Shown: positions 18,160 through 27,332 of the stretch, piece after piece
Layout: every line of letters begins with the position of its first letter
Numbering within the stretch: the first letter of the stretch is position 1
Assembly: GCA_017621795.1 (NCBI GenBank)
Contig: JAGASJ010000001.1
Span: 1-64,000 of the forward strand
Length of the DNA stretch: 64,000 bases
Direction of reading: 5' to 3'
From: Oscillospiraceae bacterium
GTDB lineage: Bacteria > Bacillota > Clostridia > Oscillospirales > Oscillospiraceae
Notes under the pieces: generated by a model
Database searches by the model: none
What the model saw: only the letters and a program-made list of their open reading frames with translations
Told to the model about the DNA's origin: nothing
Program-made: the position numbers and the translations under genes

Positions 18160-18996
18160 ATGGAGGCGATGGACTTGATCACGAAACAAACGGAAAAACT
18201 GCGTCAGGTGATGAAGGATCTGTATTTGTCCACAGAGGTTCAGTGCGCGCTGTTTGATGAAAAGGGGCGTATCATTTGTGAGTATCCAAGGGAGATGGTT
18301 GCGTTTTGCGGCCGTGTGCGGGAGCTGCCGGAACTGAAAGCACGGTGTTTTGCCTGTGACCGCTATGGCTTTGACAAAGCGAAGGCCAATCAAGGGACTT
18401 GTACTTATACCTGCCACATGGGACTGACCGAGTGTGTAGCACCCATCATCAAAAAAGGCACAGTGATCGGCTATCTGATGCTGGGGCAAACGGTAGCAAC
18501 AGAGAACATAGAGGAGATTCACAAGGCAATCGATCGCTTTCCTGTAGAAGAGCATAGAAGCCAGCTTTGTGAGGAGCTGAAAGAATTGCCACACTTCAGT
18601 CAAAAAAAACTCCGGGCCATTGCCAATGTGGCCCAGATGTGTACCTCTTATTTGTGGCTGATGGATCTGATCACGATGCGGGGGAATCCTACCGCCTTTG
18701 CCATTGAGGAATACATAACTGCCCATCTGGCAGAGGAGCTGTCTGTGGAACGATTATGCAAAGAATTTGGCATCTCCAAAACCTCTTTGTATCTGCTCTC
18801 CCAGGAGCATTTCGGAACGGGCATTACCCTGTATATCCGGGGGCGGCGTATGGAAAAGGCAATGCAGCTTTTGGAAGAAAAGTCTATGCCCATAAGCGAC
18901 GTGGCACAGGCAGTGGGCTATATGGATGCCAACCATTTTACCCGGGTTTTTAAGCAGCATACCGGCTGTACGCCGAAGAAATGGCAAAAGACATAA
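18160..18996 (+). CDS. AraC-family regulator with PocR sensory domain
   Basis: About 278 residues. The N-terminal PocR domain (about 5-150) has the cysteine set seen in the family (RCFACDRYGFDKA, then GTCTYTCHMGLTECVAPI), which binds a small ligand or metal. The C-terminal AraC domain holds two helix-turn-helix motifs (LSVERLCKEFGISKTSLYLL and PISDVAQAVGYMDANHFTRV). Start is uncertain: ATG 18160 coincides with the predicted transcription start (leaderless), while TTG 18175 lies eight bases after GGAGG (18162-18166). It is divergent from the hydrolase/isomerase operon at 18035-14788, the likely target. Ligand unknown. Confidence 0.85.
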   Translation: MEAMDLITKQTEKLRQVMKDLYLSTEVQCALFDEKGRIICEYPREMVAFCGRVRELPELKARCFACDRYGFDKAKANQGTCTYTCHMGLTECVAPIIKKGTVIGYLMLGQTVATENIEEIHKAIDRFPVEEHRSQLCEELKELPHFSQKKLRAIANVAQMCTSYLWLMDLITMRGNPTAFAIEEYITAHLAEELSVERLCKEFGISKTSLYLLSQEHFGTGITLYIRGRRMEKAMQLLEEKSMPISDVAQAVGYMDANHFTRVFKQHTGCTPKKWQKT

Positions 18997-19000
18997 AAAA

Positions 19001-19026
19001 GGCACCTCTAACTTTTTAGAGGTGCC
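19001..19026 (-). terminator. Hairpin terminator between the two AraC genes (left)
   Basis: GGCACCTCTAA / TTAGAGGTGCC with CTTT loop. The T run lies on the minus-strand side (AAAAAA just before 19001), so it mainly stops transcripts arriving from the right. It shares its arms with the hairpin at 19246-19293. Confidence 0.6.
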
Positions 19027-19062
19027 CTGAGACTGTCGATAAACCCGTGAAATGTGCAAATA

Positions 19063-19230
19063 AGGCTCCCTCTGACGAGGGAGCTGGCTAATTGCCGATT
19101 TTAGGCAATTAGACTGAGGGAGAGAAATAACAGGAAGTCTAACCATATTGTATAGACTTTTCTGAACTTTTCAGGTCTTCTCTCCCCCAGTCAGCCTGCT
19201 CGGCTGACAGCCCCCTCGTCAGAGGGGGCC
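19063..19230 (+). mobile_element. MITE-like element: two inverted copies of a palindromic unit
   Basis: The left unit (19063-19124) begins GGCTCCCTCTGACGAGGGAG and ends GACTGAGGGAGAG. The right unit (19179-19230) is the same in reverse (ends CCCTCGTCAGAGGGGGCC). The outermost 24 bases pair with three mismatches, and each unit folds on itself. Between them lie about 55 bases without coding potential. No transposase is present. Such units are frequent between genes in gut Clostridia, to my knowledge; mobility here is inferred. Confidence 0.6.
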
Positions 19231-19245
19231 AAGGGGAAAGGTTGA

Positions 19246-19293
19246 AACACATAAGGCACCTCTAAAAGCTGTTTTTAGAGGTGCCCTATGTGT
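19246..19293 (-). terminator. Hairpin terminator between the two AraC genes (right)
   Basis: A long stem (ACACATAAGGCACCTCT paired with AGAGGTGCCCTATGTGT, one mismatch) around an A/T-rich loop, touching the stop codon of the minus-strand AraC gene. Confidence 0.6.
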
Positions 19294-20157
19294 TTATTTA
19301 TGCTTTTTTCGGTATTCCGAGGGGGTCATGGAAAAGGTCTTTTTGAAAAGGTGATTAAAAGCGGACAAGGAGGTATAGCCCACCTTTTCACAGATTTGCA
19401 ATGTGGTCATAGAGGTGGTGCGCAGAAGCTGCTTGGCATAGGTCAGCTTTTTTTCCGTGACATAATTTACAAAGGTGATGCCGGTATATTCTTTAAACAG
19501 AACCGCAAGCCGGGAGTAGGAATAGGGCGTGGCCCTGGACAGTTCCTTTAGGGACAGGTCAAAATTGGAAGGGGTGCTCACATAGATCAAAAAGTTATTA
19601 AACCATACCGGATACCGGAGATCAAATACCGTGTCCTGCTCCAAAAAAAGCAGCACCAGCTGGGCGACCAGCAGCTTGGCATTGGCCTCATACTGCTCTT
19701 TCGGAAGATTTTGGGTATAAAGGCATTTGTCGTAGATGCTGTTCAGGTCTGATTCGTTAATGGAAAAGGACAGGGGCCTCTGGGCGTTGATCAGCTCGTT
19801 CGGGTCCCGATGAGGCCGCAGAAGCTGCTCTGCAAACTGGGAAGAGAAGATAAAATTGAGATTCTGATAGTTTTGCGAGGCGGCGGAAAAAAAGCGCAGC
19901 GCGTGCATGTCGTTGGGCCGTATCAGCCAGGCGTCACCGCGCTTACAGCGCTTTTCCTGACCGTTGATGGTATGCATAATTTCGCCCTGCATAACAACAA
20001 AGATCTCCCAATGCTCATGGGTGTGCAGAGTGGGATAATCAACGTTTTTCCAGTGAAACGCAACGTCCAGATTGTGGTAGGGACTGGCTAAATCAAAGGA
20101 CGCTACAGGATCAACCTGACCATTATTCGCAAAATGAGGCGTATTCATATCATTCAT
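19294..20157 (-). CDS. AraC-family regulator with cupin sensor domain
   Basis: 287 residues from ATG 20157 (MNDMNTPHFANNG), eight bases after AAAGGAG. The N-terminal half is an AraC-type cupin: PTLHTHEHWEIFVVMQGE (about 45-60), then KRCKRGDAWLIRPNDMHAL, a sugar-sensing fold. The C-terminal half has two helix-turn-helix motifs (LSLKELSRATPYSYSRLAVLF and TLQICEKVGYTSLSAFNHLF), closing with MTPSEYRKKHK. It is divergent from the long plus-strand glycan cluster that starts at 20330 and is its likely activator. The sensor type differs from the PocR regulator next door, suggesting two separate inducers. Confidence 0.88.
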   Translation of the reverse strand: MNDMNTPHFANNGQVDPVASFDLASPYHNLDVAFHWKNVDYPTLHTHEHWEIFVVMQGEIMHTINGQEKRCKRGDAWLIRPNDMHALRFFSAASQNYQNLNFIFSSQFAEQLLRPHRDPNELINAQRPLSFSINESDLNSIYDKCLYTQNLPKEQYEANAKLLVAQLVLLFLEQDTVFDLRYPVWFNNFLIYVSTPSNFDLSLKELSRATPYSYSRLAVLFKEYTGITFVNYVTEKKLTYAKQLLRTTSMTTLQICEKVGYTSLSAFNHLFKKTFSMTPSEYRKKHK

Positions 20158-20210
20158 ATCCCGAACTCCTTTCGAAAAAGTGAGGAAGAACTGTTCATAT
20201 ACTATCACAT

Positions 20211-20269
20211 TTGTGGAAAATATAAAAGCCCACAGTGAAAAAAAGCAAATTTACAGTCAATATCCACAA
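20211..20269 (+). promoter_or_regulatory. Divergent control region with spaced inverted repeat
   Basis: TTGTGGA (20211-20217) and TCCACAA (20263-20269) form an inverted pair 45 bases apart between the AraC gene and the GH2 gene. A -10-like TGATAAAAT (20288-20296) has no good -35, as expected for an AraC-activated promoter. Operator identity is a guess. Confidence 0.3.
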
Positions 20270-20329
20270 GAAGTGCGGTCAAAATAATGATAAAATATTG
20301 ATAGATTACACAATAGGGGTGATATTATC

Positions 20330-22645
20330 GTGAATAAATGGGAAAAATTCACATTTGACGATCAGTGGAAAATCGCATATATTGCCCATGAAGCTGTGGA
20401 TGCCCATGCAGTTCCTAAAACCGTTGCGGAGCTCTCTTCTTACGGAGAGGGACAAATGTCAGCCCAAGTACCCATAGAGTTTGCCCTTGCATTGGAACAA
20501 AACGGGATCGTTCCCGAGATATATAAGGATCAAAATGTTTTACAGCTTCAAAAGTATGAAGGTTATCATGTCTTTTACGGCTACAGCTTTTCTTATCAAA
20601 AAAAGGAGGGCTATATCCCGGAATTGGTGTTTGAGGGGCTGGATACCGTTTGCGAGATTTGGCTCAACGGTCAGCTTTTGGGAAAGACGGAAAATATGTT
20701 TATTTCCCATACCTTCCAGCCAAACAACCTGGTGGAAGGGGATAATGAGCTGGTTCTGCATTTCCTGCCGGTGACGATGGAGGCGCGAAAATACGAGGTC
20801 AAAGCCGGCAATACCCACATGCCCTATAACTTTGATTCCCTGCACATCCGAAAGGCGCCCCATAGCTATGGCTGGGATATTATGCCCCGAATCGTTACCT
20901 GCGGTGTTTTTCGTCCGGTGTATCTGCAATACCGTCCCGTGGAGAGCATCAAACAGGCATATCTGATGACCGTAGCGGCGGATAAAAAGAGAAAAAAAGC
21001 ATCCCTGCTGTTTTTCTATGAGCTGGATATAAAGGCGGCAGATTTGTCCTCGTATACCATTGAATTGGAGGGTATATGCGGTGACAGCCGGTTTTTTGCA
21101 AAAAAGCAGCTGTGGAGTGTGGCCGGAGAGATCTTCCTGGAGGGCCTGCAGGATATAAAGCTGTGGCAGCCCAAGGGAAGCGGCACCCCCTACCTGTATG
21201 ATGTGTGTGTCACCTTGAAAAAGGATCATGCGGTGCTGGATCGCAAGCAGTTCCGCACCGGCATCCGTACGGTTGCGCTGGAGCGTACCAGTCTGACGGA
21301 TATGGAGATGTCCGGTAAATTCCAATTTCTCGTAAACGGAGAGAAGGTCTTTATTTTAGGCACAAATTTTGTGCCTATGGATGCGTTCCACTCCAGAGAT
21401 CGGCAGCGCCTGCCCAAAGCCTGCGAGCTGCTGGAGGATATTGGCTGTAACGCCATTCGGCTGTGGGGCGGCAATGTTTACGAAGATGATGATCTGTATG
21501 ATTTCTGTGATGAGCACGGCATTTTGATCTGGCAGGACTTTATGATGGCCTGCGGATTGTATCCCCAGGATGAGCGGATGTGCCAAATGCTTCAGCAGGA
21601 AGCAACAGCGGTCGTGCGAAGGCTGCGTCAGCACCCCAGCATTTTGCTGTGGGCCGGCGATAATGAGGTAGACCAGTTTGCGTACTGTGTCAACTTCCGC
21701 CGAAATCCCAATGACAATATTCTCACAAGACAGGTGCTGCCGGCGGTGATTCGGGATGAAGATCCCGCAAGACCTTACCTGCCCAGCTCCCCGTTTATTG
21801 ATGGGCAGTGCTTTGGGAAGGATCCCGGCATGTTCTCTGAGCAGCATTTGTGGGGACCGAGAGATTACTTTAAGAGTACATATTACAGCAAAAACATTGC
21901 CCACTTTGCCAGCGAAATGGGGTATCACGGTTGCCCTGAGCCGGCATCTATCTACAAGTTTATCTCCGGGGAAAAGGCGTGGCCGTGGCAGCAGAATGAA
22001 GACTGGATCATTCACTGCTCCAATCCTGCCAAGGAGGGCCCCTGGACATACCGCATTAAGCTGATGGCAGATCAGATTCGGGAGCTGTTTGGCTTTGTTC
22101 CCGAGAATATAGAGGATTTTGCCCTTGCCAGTCAGATCTCTCAGGCAGAGGCCATGAAATTCTTTATTGAGCTGTTCCGTATGGATAAGGGAAAACGGGG
22201 CGGTATTATTTGGTGGAATCTGATCGACGGCTGGCCGCAGTTTTCCGATGCCGTGGTGGATTACTACTACCAAAAGAAGCTGGCCTATCATTACATTAAA
22301 AATGTACAGCAGCCGTTCCTGCTGGCTTTCTCAGAACCGGAGAACTGGAGCATTGGGCTGAAGGCAATCAATGACACAGGCAAGGTTTTGCCCTGCAGCT
22401 ATGAGGTGAAGGATGCTTTGACGGGTCAGGTGCTGACTACCGGTGAAGCGTCGGTGGGAAATGAGGTGCTTCTGCTGGAACAGATCCCGTATTCTTATGC
22501 AGAAAAGCGCATCTTGATGGTGTCGTGGAAAACCCCCTTGGGGTCGGGACAGAATCACTACCTAAGCGGATATGTGCCATTTGCGTACGATACATATAAA
22601 AAATTCTTGAATCAATATGGAGGAATGAACAATGAAAAAGAGTAA
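20330..22645 (+). CDS. GH2 beta-mannosidase-like enzyme (second copy)
   Basis: 771 residues, no signal peptide. Divergent member of the beta-mannosidase branch of GH2: N-terminal VPIEFALALEQNGIVPEIYKD, sugar-binding LVFEGLDTVCEIWLNG, SYGWDIMPRIVTCGVFRPV replacing the usual GWDWGP, LWQPKGSGTPYLY, and the barrel. Catalytic residues are present: acid/base Glu446 in WAGDNEVDQ and nucleophile Glu529 in SEMGYHGCPE. The altered active-site loops suggest a different beta-mannoside or a related sugar. The GTG start at 20330 follows AGGGG by about ten bases. The stop codon overlaps the start of the binding-protein gene by 14 bases, so the two are translationally coupled. Confidence 0.82.
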   Translation: MNKWEKFTFDDQWKIAYIAHEAVDAHAVPKTVAELSSYGEGQMSAQVPIEFALALEQNGIVPEIYKDQNVLQLQKYEGYHVFYGYSFSYQKKEGYIPELVFEGLDTVCEIWLNGQLLGKTENMFISHTFQPNNLVEGDNELVLHFLPVTMEARKYEVKAGNTHMPYNFDSLHIRKAPHSYGWDIMPRIVTCGVFRPVYLQYRPVESIKQAYLMTVAADKKRKKASLLFFYELDIKAADLSSYTIELEGICGDSRFFAKKQLWSVAGEIFLEGLQDIKLWQPKGSGTPYLYDVCVTLKKDHAVLDRKQFRTGIRTVALERTSLTDMEMSGKFQFLVNGEKVFILGTNFVPMDAFHSRDRQRLPKACELLEDIGCNAIRLWGGNVYEDDDLYDFCDEHGILIWQDFMMACGLYPQDERMCQMLQQEATAVVRRLRQHPSILLWAGDNEVDQFAYCVNFRRNPNDNILTRQVLPAVIRDEDPARPYLPSSPFIDGQCFGKDPGMFSEQHLWGPRDYFKSTYYSKNIAHFASEMGYHGCPEPASIYKFISGEKAWPWQQNEDWIIHCSNPAKEGPWTYRIKLMADQIRELFGFVPENIEDFALASQISQAEAMKFFIELFRMDKGKRGGIIWWNLIDGWPQFSDAVVDYYYQKKLAYHYIKNVQQPFLLAFSEPENWSIGLKAINDTGKVLPCSYEVKDALTGQVLTTGEASVGNEVLLLEQIPYSYAEKRILMVSWKTPLGSGQNHYLSGYVPFAYDTYKKFLNQYGGMNNEKE

Positions 22646-24350
22646 GTACCTAAACCGTATTGTGGCTTTGCTGCTGGCACTGGTGATGAGCCTGGGTCTG
22701 GTAGCCTGCGGCGGAGGCTCCGGTTCCGGCGGACCTGAGGGGAATGCTGAATCGCTGGATACCGAGCGTACCCAGCTATTTATCCACAACTTTAACGGTG
22801 GTTACGGCGTGGAGTGGCTGAAGCTTGTGAAGGACCGCTATGAAGAACTTCATAAGGACGATGTCTATGAAGAAGGCAAAAAGGGTATTCAGATCATCAT
22901 TAACAACGAAAAAGCGCTGGCCACCGAGCTGGAAGACAAGATCCTGCACAACAAGGAAGAAATCTACTTCGCAGAGAAGGCATTCTACTATTCCTTGTTG
23001 AACAAAGGCGTTTTGGCAGACATTACTGAAGCGGTTACCGGTGATATGGCATCTTACGGTGATCCTGCCGGCACCACAATTGAAGGCAAGATGTACGAGG
23101 AGCAGAAGCAATACTTAGGTGTAGATGAGAATGGTCAGACCAAGTACTACGCGATTCCCCATTACGCATCCTACACCAGCCTGATGTACAATGTGGACCT
23201 GTTTGAAAAGGAAAAGTACTATTTTGCAAAGGATGTAACCGATGCACAGAATATTGAGGACTACTTCATCGTCAGAAGCACCGATGAAAAGAGCGCCGGC
23301 CCCGACGGTCAGTATGGCACTGCCGATGACGGCCTGCCCGCAACCTATGAGGAATTTTTCATTCTGTGTGATTACATCGCTTCCAACGGCCAGACGCCTA
23401 TGAACTGGAACGGCGCGAACCGGGATGACTACCTTGGAAACCTCCTGCAGGCACTGCTGGCCAATGTTGAGGGCAGAGAGCAGACCATGCTGAACTTCAC
23501 GATGAACGGCACTGCTGAAAACTTGGGCACCGTTACAGGGGCTGGTTTTGTGAAGGACGCACAGCCCACCACCATTACTGCCTCAAACGGCTACGAAATG
23601 CTTCGGACCGAGGGCAGATACTACGCACTGAGCTTCCTGCAGCAGATGGTATCCAACGATGCTTATTATAATGAACTGGGCTACAACACCGCGTATTCCC
23701 ACATGAACGCCCAGGAGGATTTCCTCTACGCCGGTCACGACAACGGTCAGACGGCCCCCATTGCGATGCTGGTAGAGGGCACCTGGTGGGAGAACGAGGC
23801 ACAGGCCACCTATAAGGATATGGTTGACGCTATGGGCGACAGCTATTCTCAGCAGAACAGAAAGTTTGCGATCATGCCTCTGCCCAAGATTGATGCCGAT
23901 GCGCTTGGTGTGAACACCCTGTGCGAGAACAGCTATTCTCTGTGCTTTATGAAGGCAAATATCGAAGAGTGGAAGAAACCCATCGCATTGGACTTCATCC
24001 AGTTTGCTTATTCCAACCAGGCACTGGTTGAGTTCTCTCAGGTAACCAATACGCCCAAGGCACTGAAGTATGAGATCACAGACGAACAGATGACCCAGAT
24101 GACCAATTTCGGTCGTTCCGTTATGGAACTGCAGAAAAATTCCGAGATCGTATTCCCGTATTCCGCTGAGCCCATTTACGTGAACCAGGCAGGCAGCTTC
24201 GCCATGGTGGATATGTGGGAGAGCACCGTTGGCGGCACACATTACGGCAGCCCCAGCGTGCCTATTCGTAAGGGCGATGTAGATTTGGCGGATTACTTTA
24301 ACGGCATGCTCAGCCAGTATAAGAATATCTGGGGGCAGATGGTTTATTAA
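22632..24350 (+). CDS. Extracellular solute-binding lipoprotein of a CUT1 sugar importer
   Basis: 572 residues, clearly longer than the usual ~430 for this family. The lipoprotein signal peptide has lipobox LVAC with Cys26, followed by a Gly/Ser linker. The rest fits the family 1 binding-protein fold: FVIHNFNGG-like start (LFIHNFNGGYGVEWLKLVKD), hinge segments, YAIPHYASYTSLMYNVDLF, MLVEGTWWENEA, and FAIMPLPKIDADALG. An insertion around 205-235 carries DGQYGTADDGLPATYEEF, a segment seen in long Firmicute members. It overlaps the GH2 gene and precedes surface proteins. Its permeases are probably those at 40758/41686, 16 kb downstream, but it could also serve the pair at 4345/5381. Confidence 0.9.
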   Translation: MKKSKYLNRIVALLLALVMSLGLVACGGGSGSGGPEGNAESLDTERTQLFIHNFNGGYGVEWLKLVKDRYEELHKDDVYEEGKKGIQIIINNEKALATELEDKILHNKEEIYFAEKAFYYSLLNKGVLADITEAVTGDMASYGDPAGTTIEGKMYEEQKQYLGVDENGQTKYYAIPHYASYTSLMYNVDLFEKEKYYFAKDVTDAQNIEDYFIVRSTDEKSAGPDGQYGTADDGLPATYEEFFILCDYIASNGQTPMNWNGANRDDYLGNLLQALLANVEGREQTMLNFTMNGTAENLGTVTGAGFVKDAQPTTITASNGYEMLRTEGRYYALSFLQQMVSNDAYYNELGYNTAYSHMNAQEDFLYAGHDNGQTAPIAMLVEGTWWENEAQATYKDMVDAMGDSYSQQNRKFAIMPLPKIDADALGVNTLCENSYSLCFMKANIEEWKKPIALDFIQFAYSNQALVEFSQVTNTPKALKYEITDEQMTQMTNFGRSVMELQKNSEIVFPYSAEPIYVNQAGSFAMVDMWESTVGGTHYGSPSVPIRKGDVDLADYFNGMLSQYKNIWGQMVY

Positions 24351-24377
24351 GCAGCATAAGCATAAGGAGATGGAACG

Positions 24378-27320
24378 ATGAAAAAACACTTGAGACTCAT
24401 CAGCGCGATACTGTGTTTTGCTGTTGTTGCCGGAGTCTTGTTTGTGGGTGAAATCGAAGCAAAAGCGACATGGCTGCCTGCGGAAATCGAGCAGCAGTAT
24501 GACCTGGGAACCATTTTCACCGTGCCCCAACGGGAAATGAATGTTGACGGGCAGCAGGCTGAGGTCACTGCGGTTGTACGCTTGCCCGACGGAACTGTTA
24601 CCTCCAGGCAAGAAATTGCCCTGAACGATGCGGGCAAATACACAGTCGTGTACACAGCTGTAGTCAATGGTAAGGTATATGTGGATGAGGTTTCTTTCCT
24701 GGTAATGCAGGAATTTTGCGTGTTGACCTCGGAGGATTCCACCGCGGTTTACGGGAAAGCGCCCAGTGTTCAGGGCGTATCCGGCTTGCATGTATCTCTG
24801 AAATACGGCGATAAGCTGAAATTGAATGCTCCTATTTCCATAGATGCGTTGGAAGACGGTATGCTGATCCAGGGCTTTGTTATTCCTGAAAAGGTTGGAA
24901 CGCTGGATTATGAAAAGCTGTGCTTCCAGTTCACGGATGCGGAAAATCCTGAAATTACATTATATATGTCTGTGCGACAGTACGCGGACAGTCCGGAGAT
25001 CAGAGCTTCCTACGTTACCGCCGGCGGTAACGGTCAGGAGATCATCGGCTTCGATGACTACGCGGACAAGTTCTGGACAGAGGGTCTGTGGGGAAGAAAT
25101 ATTTACCACGGCTTCGCCTATGAATGTACCGATGTGCTGAACACCGGTATCAATCTGAGCCTTGACACGGCCACAATGCAGGTCCTTGCAAACGGCAATA
25201 TGGTTGTGGACTTAGACAGTGTAGAGTATCAGAAGTCCCCTTGGGGCGGTTTCCCCAGCGGCAAGGCGTATTTGACTGTCTGGGCAGAAAACTACAAGGG
25301 TCTTACAGCCAACTTCTTCCTGAGCACTGTTGGCGATCTGGACCTGTCTCAGAAGATCATCAAGGACACCGAGCCGCCTGAATTTCAAATACAGACCCCG
25401 TATGAAACACCTCCGGCAGCCGTAAAAGGCGGCATCTACAGCGTGCCTGCCGCAACAGCGAAGGATAATACCGGCACAGTATCTGATGTACGGGTATCTG
25501 CCTGGTACAACTACAGTGCTCCGGATGCCTCGATTTTAAATATTGAGGACGGACATTTTGAAACAAACTATGTAGGCGATTATGCCATTGTTTACGAGGC
25601 TACCGATGCCTATGGCAACCTGGGACGGGAGATTTTGTGGATCAAATCGCTGGAACAGGTGGAAAAGCCTACCATTGCGTTTGTCGGTGAGGCCAAAACC
25701 CAATATGTGTTGGGCGAATACTTCGTGCCTGCCGAATACACCACCACCTGCCACAGCGGTCTGCCTGTTGTGCGGATCTTTACCACCGTAAACGGTGCGC
25801 AGACGGTGCTGACGGAAGGATACTTCTTTGAGACAGCGGGGCAGTATCAGCTCACATATCAGATCACCGACTGCGCCGGCCAGAGCCAAACCCTGGAACA
25901 GACCATTCAGGTCGATATCGGAGACAAGCCGATCATGGTAGACCGGATCGAGCTGCCGGAGTATCTGATCGAGGATTCCCAGTATACCTTCCCCAGCGTG
26001 TACTTCAATGATTACCGCGGCGGCACGGTAGAGAAAAAATTAGCCACAGGCAAGATCCAAGATGCCGCCGGTACTACTGCGATAGAGGCGGGAAAGCCCT
26101 TTGCGGTCCGCGTGGAAAACAATATGGACCCGGTGAGCATTGTGTTTGAATGTGAGGGCGCGGTTTATCAGGTGGAAAGACCGGTCATCAAGGCATTTGA
26201 CTCCGACGAAGGCAAGACAAGACTGTTTTTGGAAAACTATTTTGTAGGTCAGGGCTTTACCTGCACCCGCGAGGAAAAGGGTGTGCTCTTTACAGTCGAT
26301 GCGCCCGATGCCCATTGGACCTTTGCCAACCCCTTATTGGCGACCGACTTCTCTATGGTGCTTGAGGGCGTAGCGGGCAAGGCGGACTTTGATGGTATGG
26401 TACTGACCTTCCGGGATTCTGCAGACACCTCCAAGTGCTTGGCGGTGGAGCTGCTTCAAAAAAATGGCGTCCTGGGTGTTCGGATGGGCAATACCGTCCT
26501 TTATATGGGCGAGGTCAGCTTGAATGCGGGCCATCAGGTGCGCATTACCTATGGGGAAGGCAAGCTGAAAATTGCCGGCTTTGATATTGATATCGGTGAA
26601 TTTACGGACTTTGATTCCCACTATCTTACCCTTTCTATGGCCTTCCGGGAAGCGGATGCGGGCGCACAGCTTCGTTTGGTGTCCCTAAATAACCATACAT
26701 TAAACAACTCCAACCGTGACCGTGTGGAGGCTTGGATTGATGTGACCGGCAGCTACGGCGGTCGCTTCGAGGCAGGCACGCAGATCGTTCTGCCGGCGGC
26801 TTATGCGGCGGATGTGCTCAATCCCAATATTACATTCCACCTCACCGTGAAGCAGGGCAATACAGTCGTTACTGCCGATGACGGTACGTTACTGGAAAAT
26901 GTTGACCCCAACCGGGAGTACACCATTACCGCCACAGCGGAAGGTCGGTATGATGTGATTTATACCACCGAGGAAAGCTTTAGCGAAAAAGAAGGCGGTC
27001 TTACCTATGTTTTGCATATTGTGGATGGCTCTGCGCCTGTGATTGAGTTCAAGGGCGATCTGCCCACGAAAGCCAAGACAGGCGATGCGCTTTGCATTCC
27101 GGAGTTTACCGTATCCGACAGCAAAACTCCGGCAGAGGAGCTGATCGTACTCAAGACTGTTACCGGTCCCAGCGGCGTGATCGTTACGATCCCGGCAGAT
27201 TCCAATTCTGTATGGGCTGCCCAAGCCGGAACGTATAAATTCACCGTTATGGCGGTAGACAGTGACGGCTATATCTGTAACAAGACCTGGTCTGTGACGG
27301 TTACAGATGACGGAAAGTAA
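24378..27320 (+). CDS. Secreted Ig-like/lectin-like surface protein
   Basis: 980 residues with a signal peptide (hydrophobic 8-26, cleavage near EAKA). After it come several bacterial Ig-like domains: one near 33-112, one at about 345-415 (TYSVPAATAKDNTG-like, DYAIVYEATDAYGN), one at about 430-510 (YVLGEYFVPAEYTTTC, GQYQLTYQITDCAG) and two near the C-terminus (about 775-880, 890-980; GTYKFTVMAVDSDGY). A concanavalin-like segment (about 620-770) reads as a lectin/LamG-type sandwich. No wall anchor or catalytic motif is seen. It lies 27 bases after the binding lipoprotein and 12 before a DUF4838 lipoprotein. Role inferred: glycan binding or scaffold at the cell surface. Confidence 0.75.
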   Translation: MKKHLRLISAILCFAVVAGVLFVGEIEAKATWLPAEIEQQYDLGTIFTVPQREMNVDGQQAEVTAVVRLPDGTVTSRQEIALNDAGKYTVVYTAVVNGKVYVDEVSFLVMQEFCVLTSEDSTAVYGKAPSVQGVSGLHVSLKYGDKLKLNAPISIDALEDGMLIQGFVIPEKVGTLDYEKLCFQFTDAENPEITLYMSVRQYADSPEIRASYVTAGGNGQEIIGFDDYADKFWTEGLWGRNIYHGFAYECTDVLNTGINLSLDTATMQVLANGNMVVDLDSVEYQKSPWGGFPSGKAYLTVWAENYKGLTANFFLSTVGDLDLSQKIIKDTEPPEFQIQTPYETPPAAVKGGIYSVPAATAKDNTGTVSDVRVSAWYNYSAPDASILNIEDGHFETNYVGDYAIVYEATDAYGNLGREILWIKSLEQVEKPTIAFVGEAKTQYVLGEYFVPAEYTTTCHSGLPVVRIFTTVNGAQTVLTEGYFFETAGQYQLTYQITDCAGQSQTLEQTIQVDIGDKPIMVDRIELPEYLIEDSQYTFPSVYFNDYRGGTVEKKLATGKIQDAAGTTAIEAGKPFAVRVENNMDPVSIVFECEGAVYQVERPVIKAFDSDEGKTRLFLENYFVGQGFTCTREEKGVLFTVDAPDAHWTFANPLLATDFSMVLEGVAGKADFDGMVLTFRDSADTSKCLAVELLQKNGVLGVRMGNTVLYMGEVSLNAGHQVRITYGEGKLKIAGFDIDIGEFTDFDSHYLTLSMAFREADAGAQLRLVSLNNHTLNNSNRDRVEAWIDVTGSYGGRFEAGTQIVLPAAYAADVLNPNITFHLTVKQGNTVVTADDGTLLENVDPNREYTITATAEGRYDVIYTTEESFSEKEGGLTYVLHIVDGSAPVIEFKGDLPTKAKTGDALCIPEFTVSDSKTPAEELIVLKTVTGPSGVIVTIPADSNSVWAAQAGTYKFTVMAVDSDGYICNKTWSVTVTDDGK

Positions 27321-27332
27321 GGAGGCGGGGAT

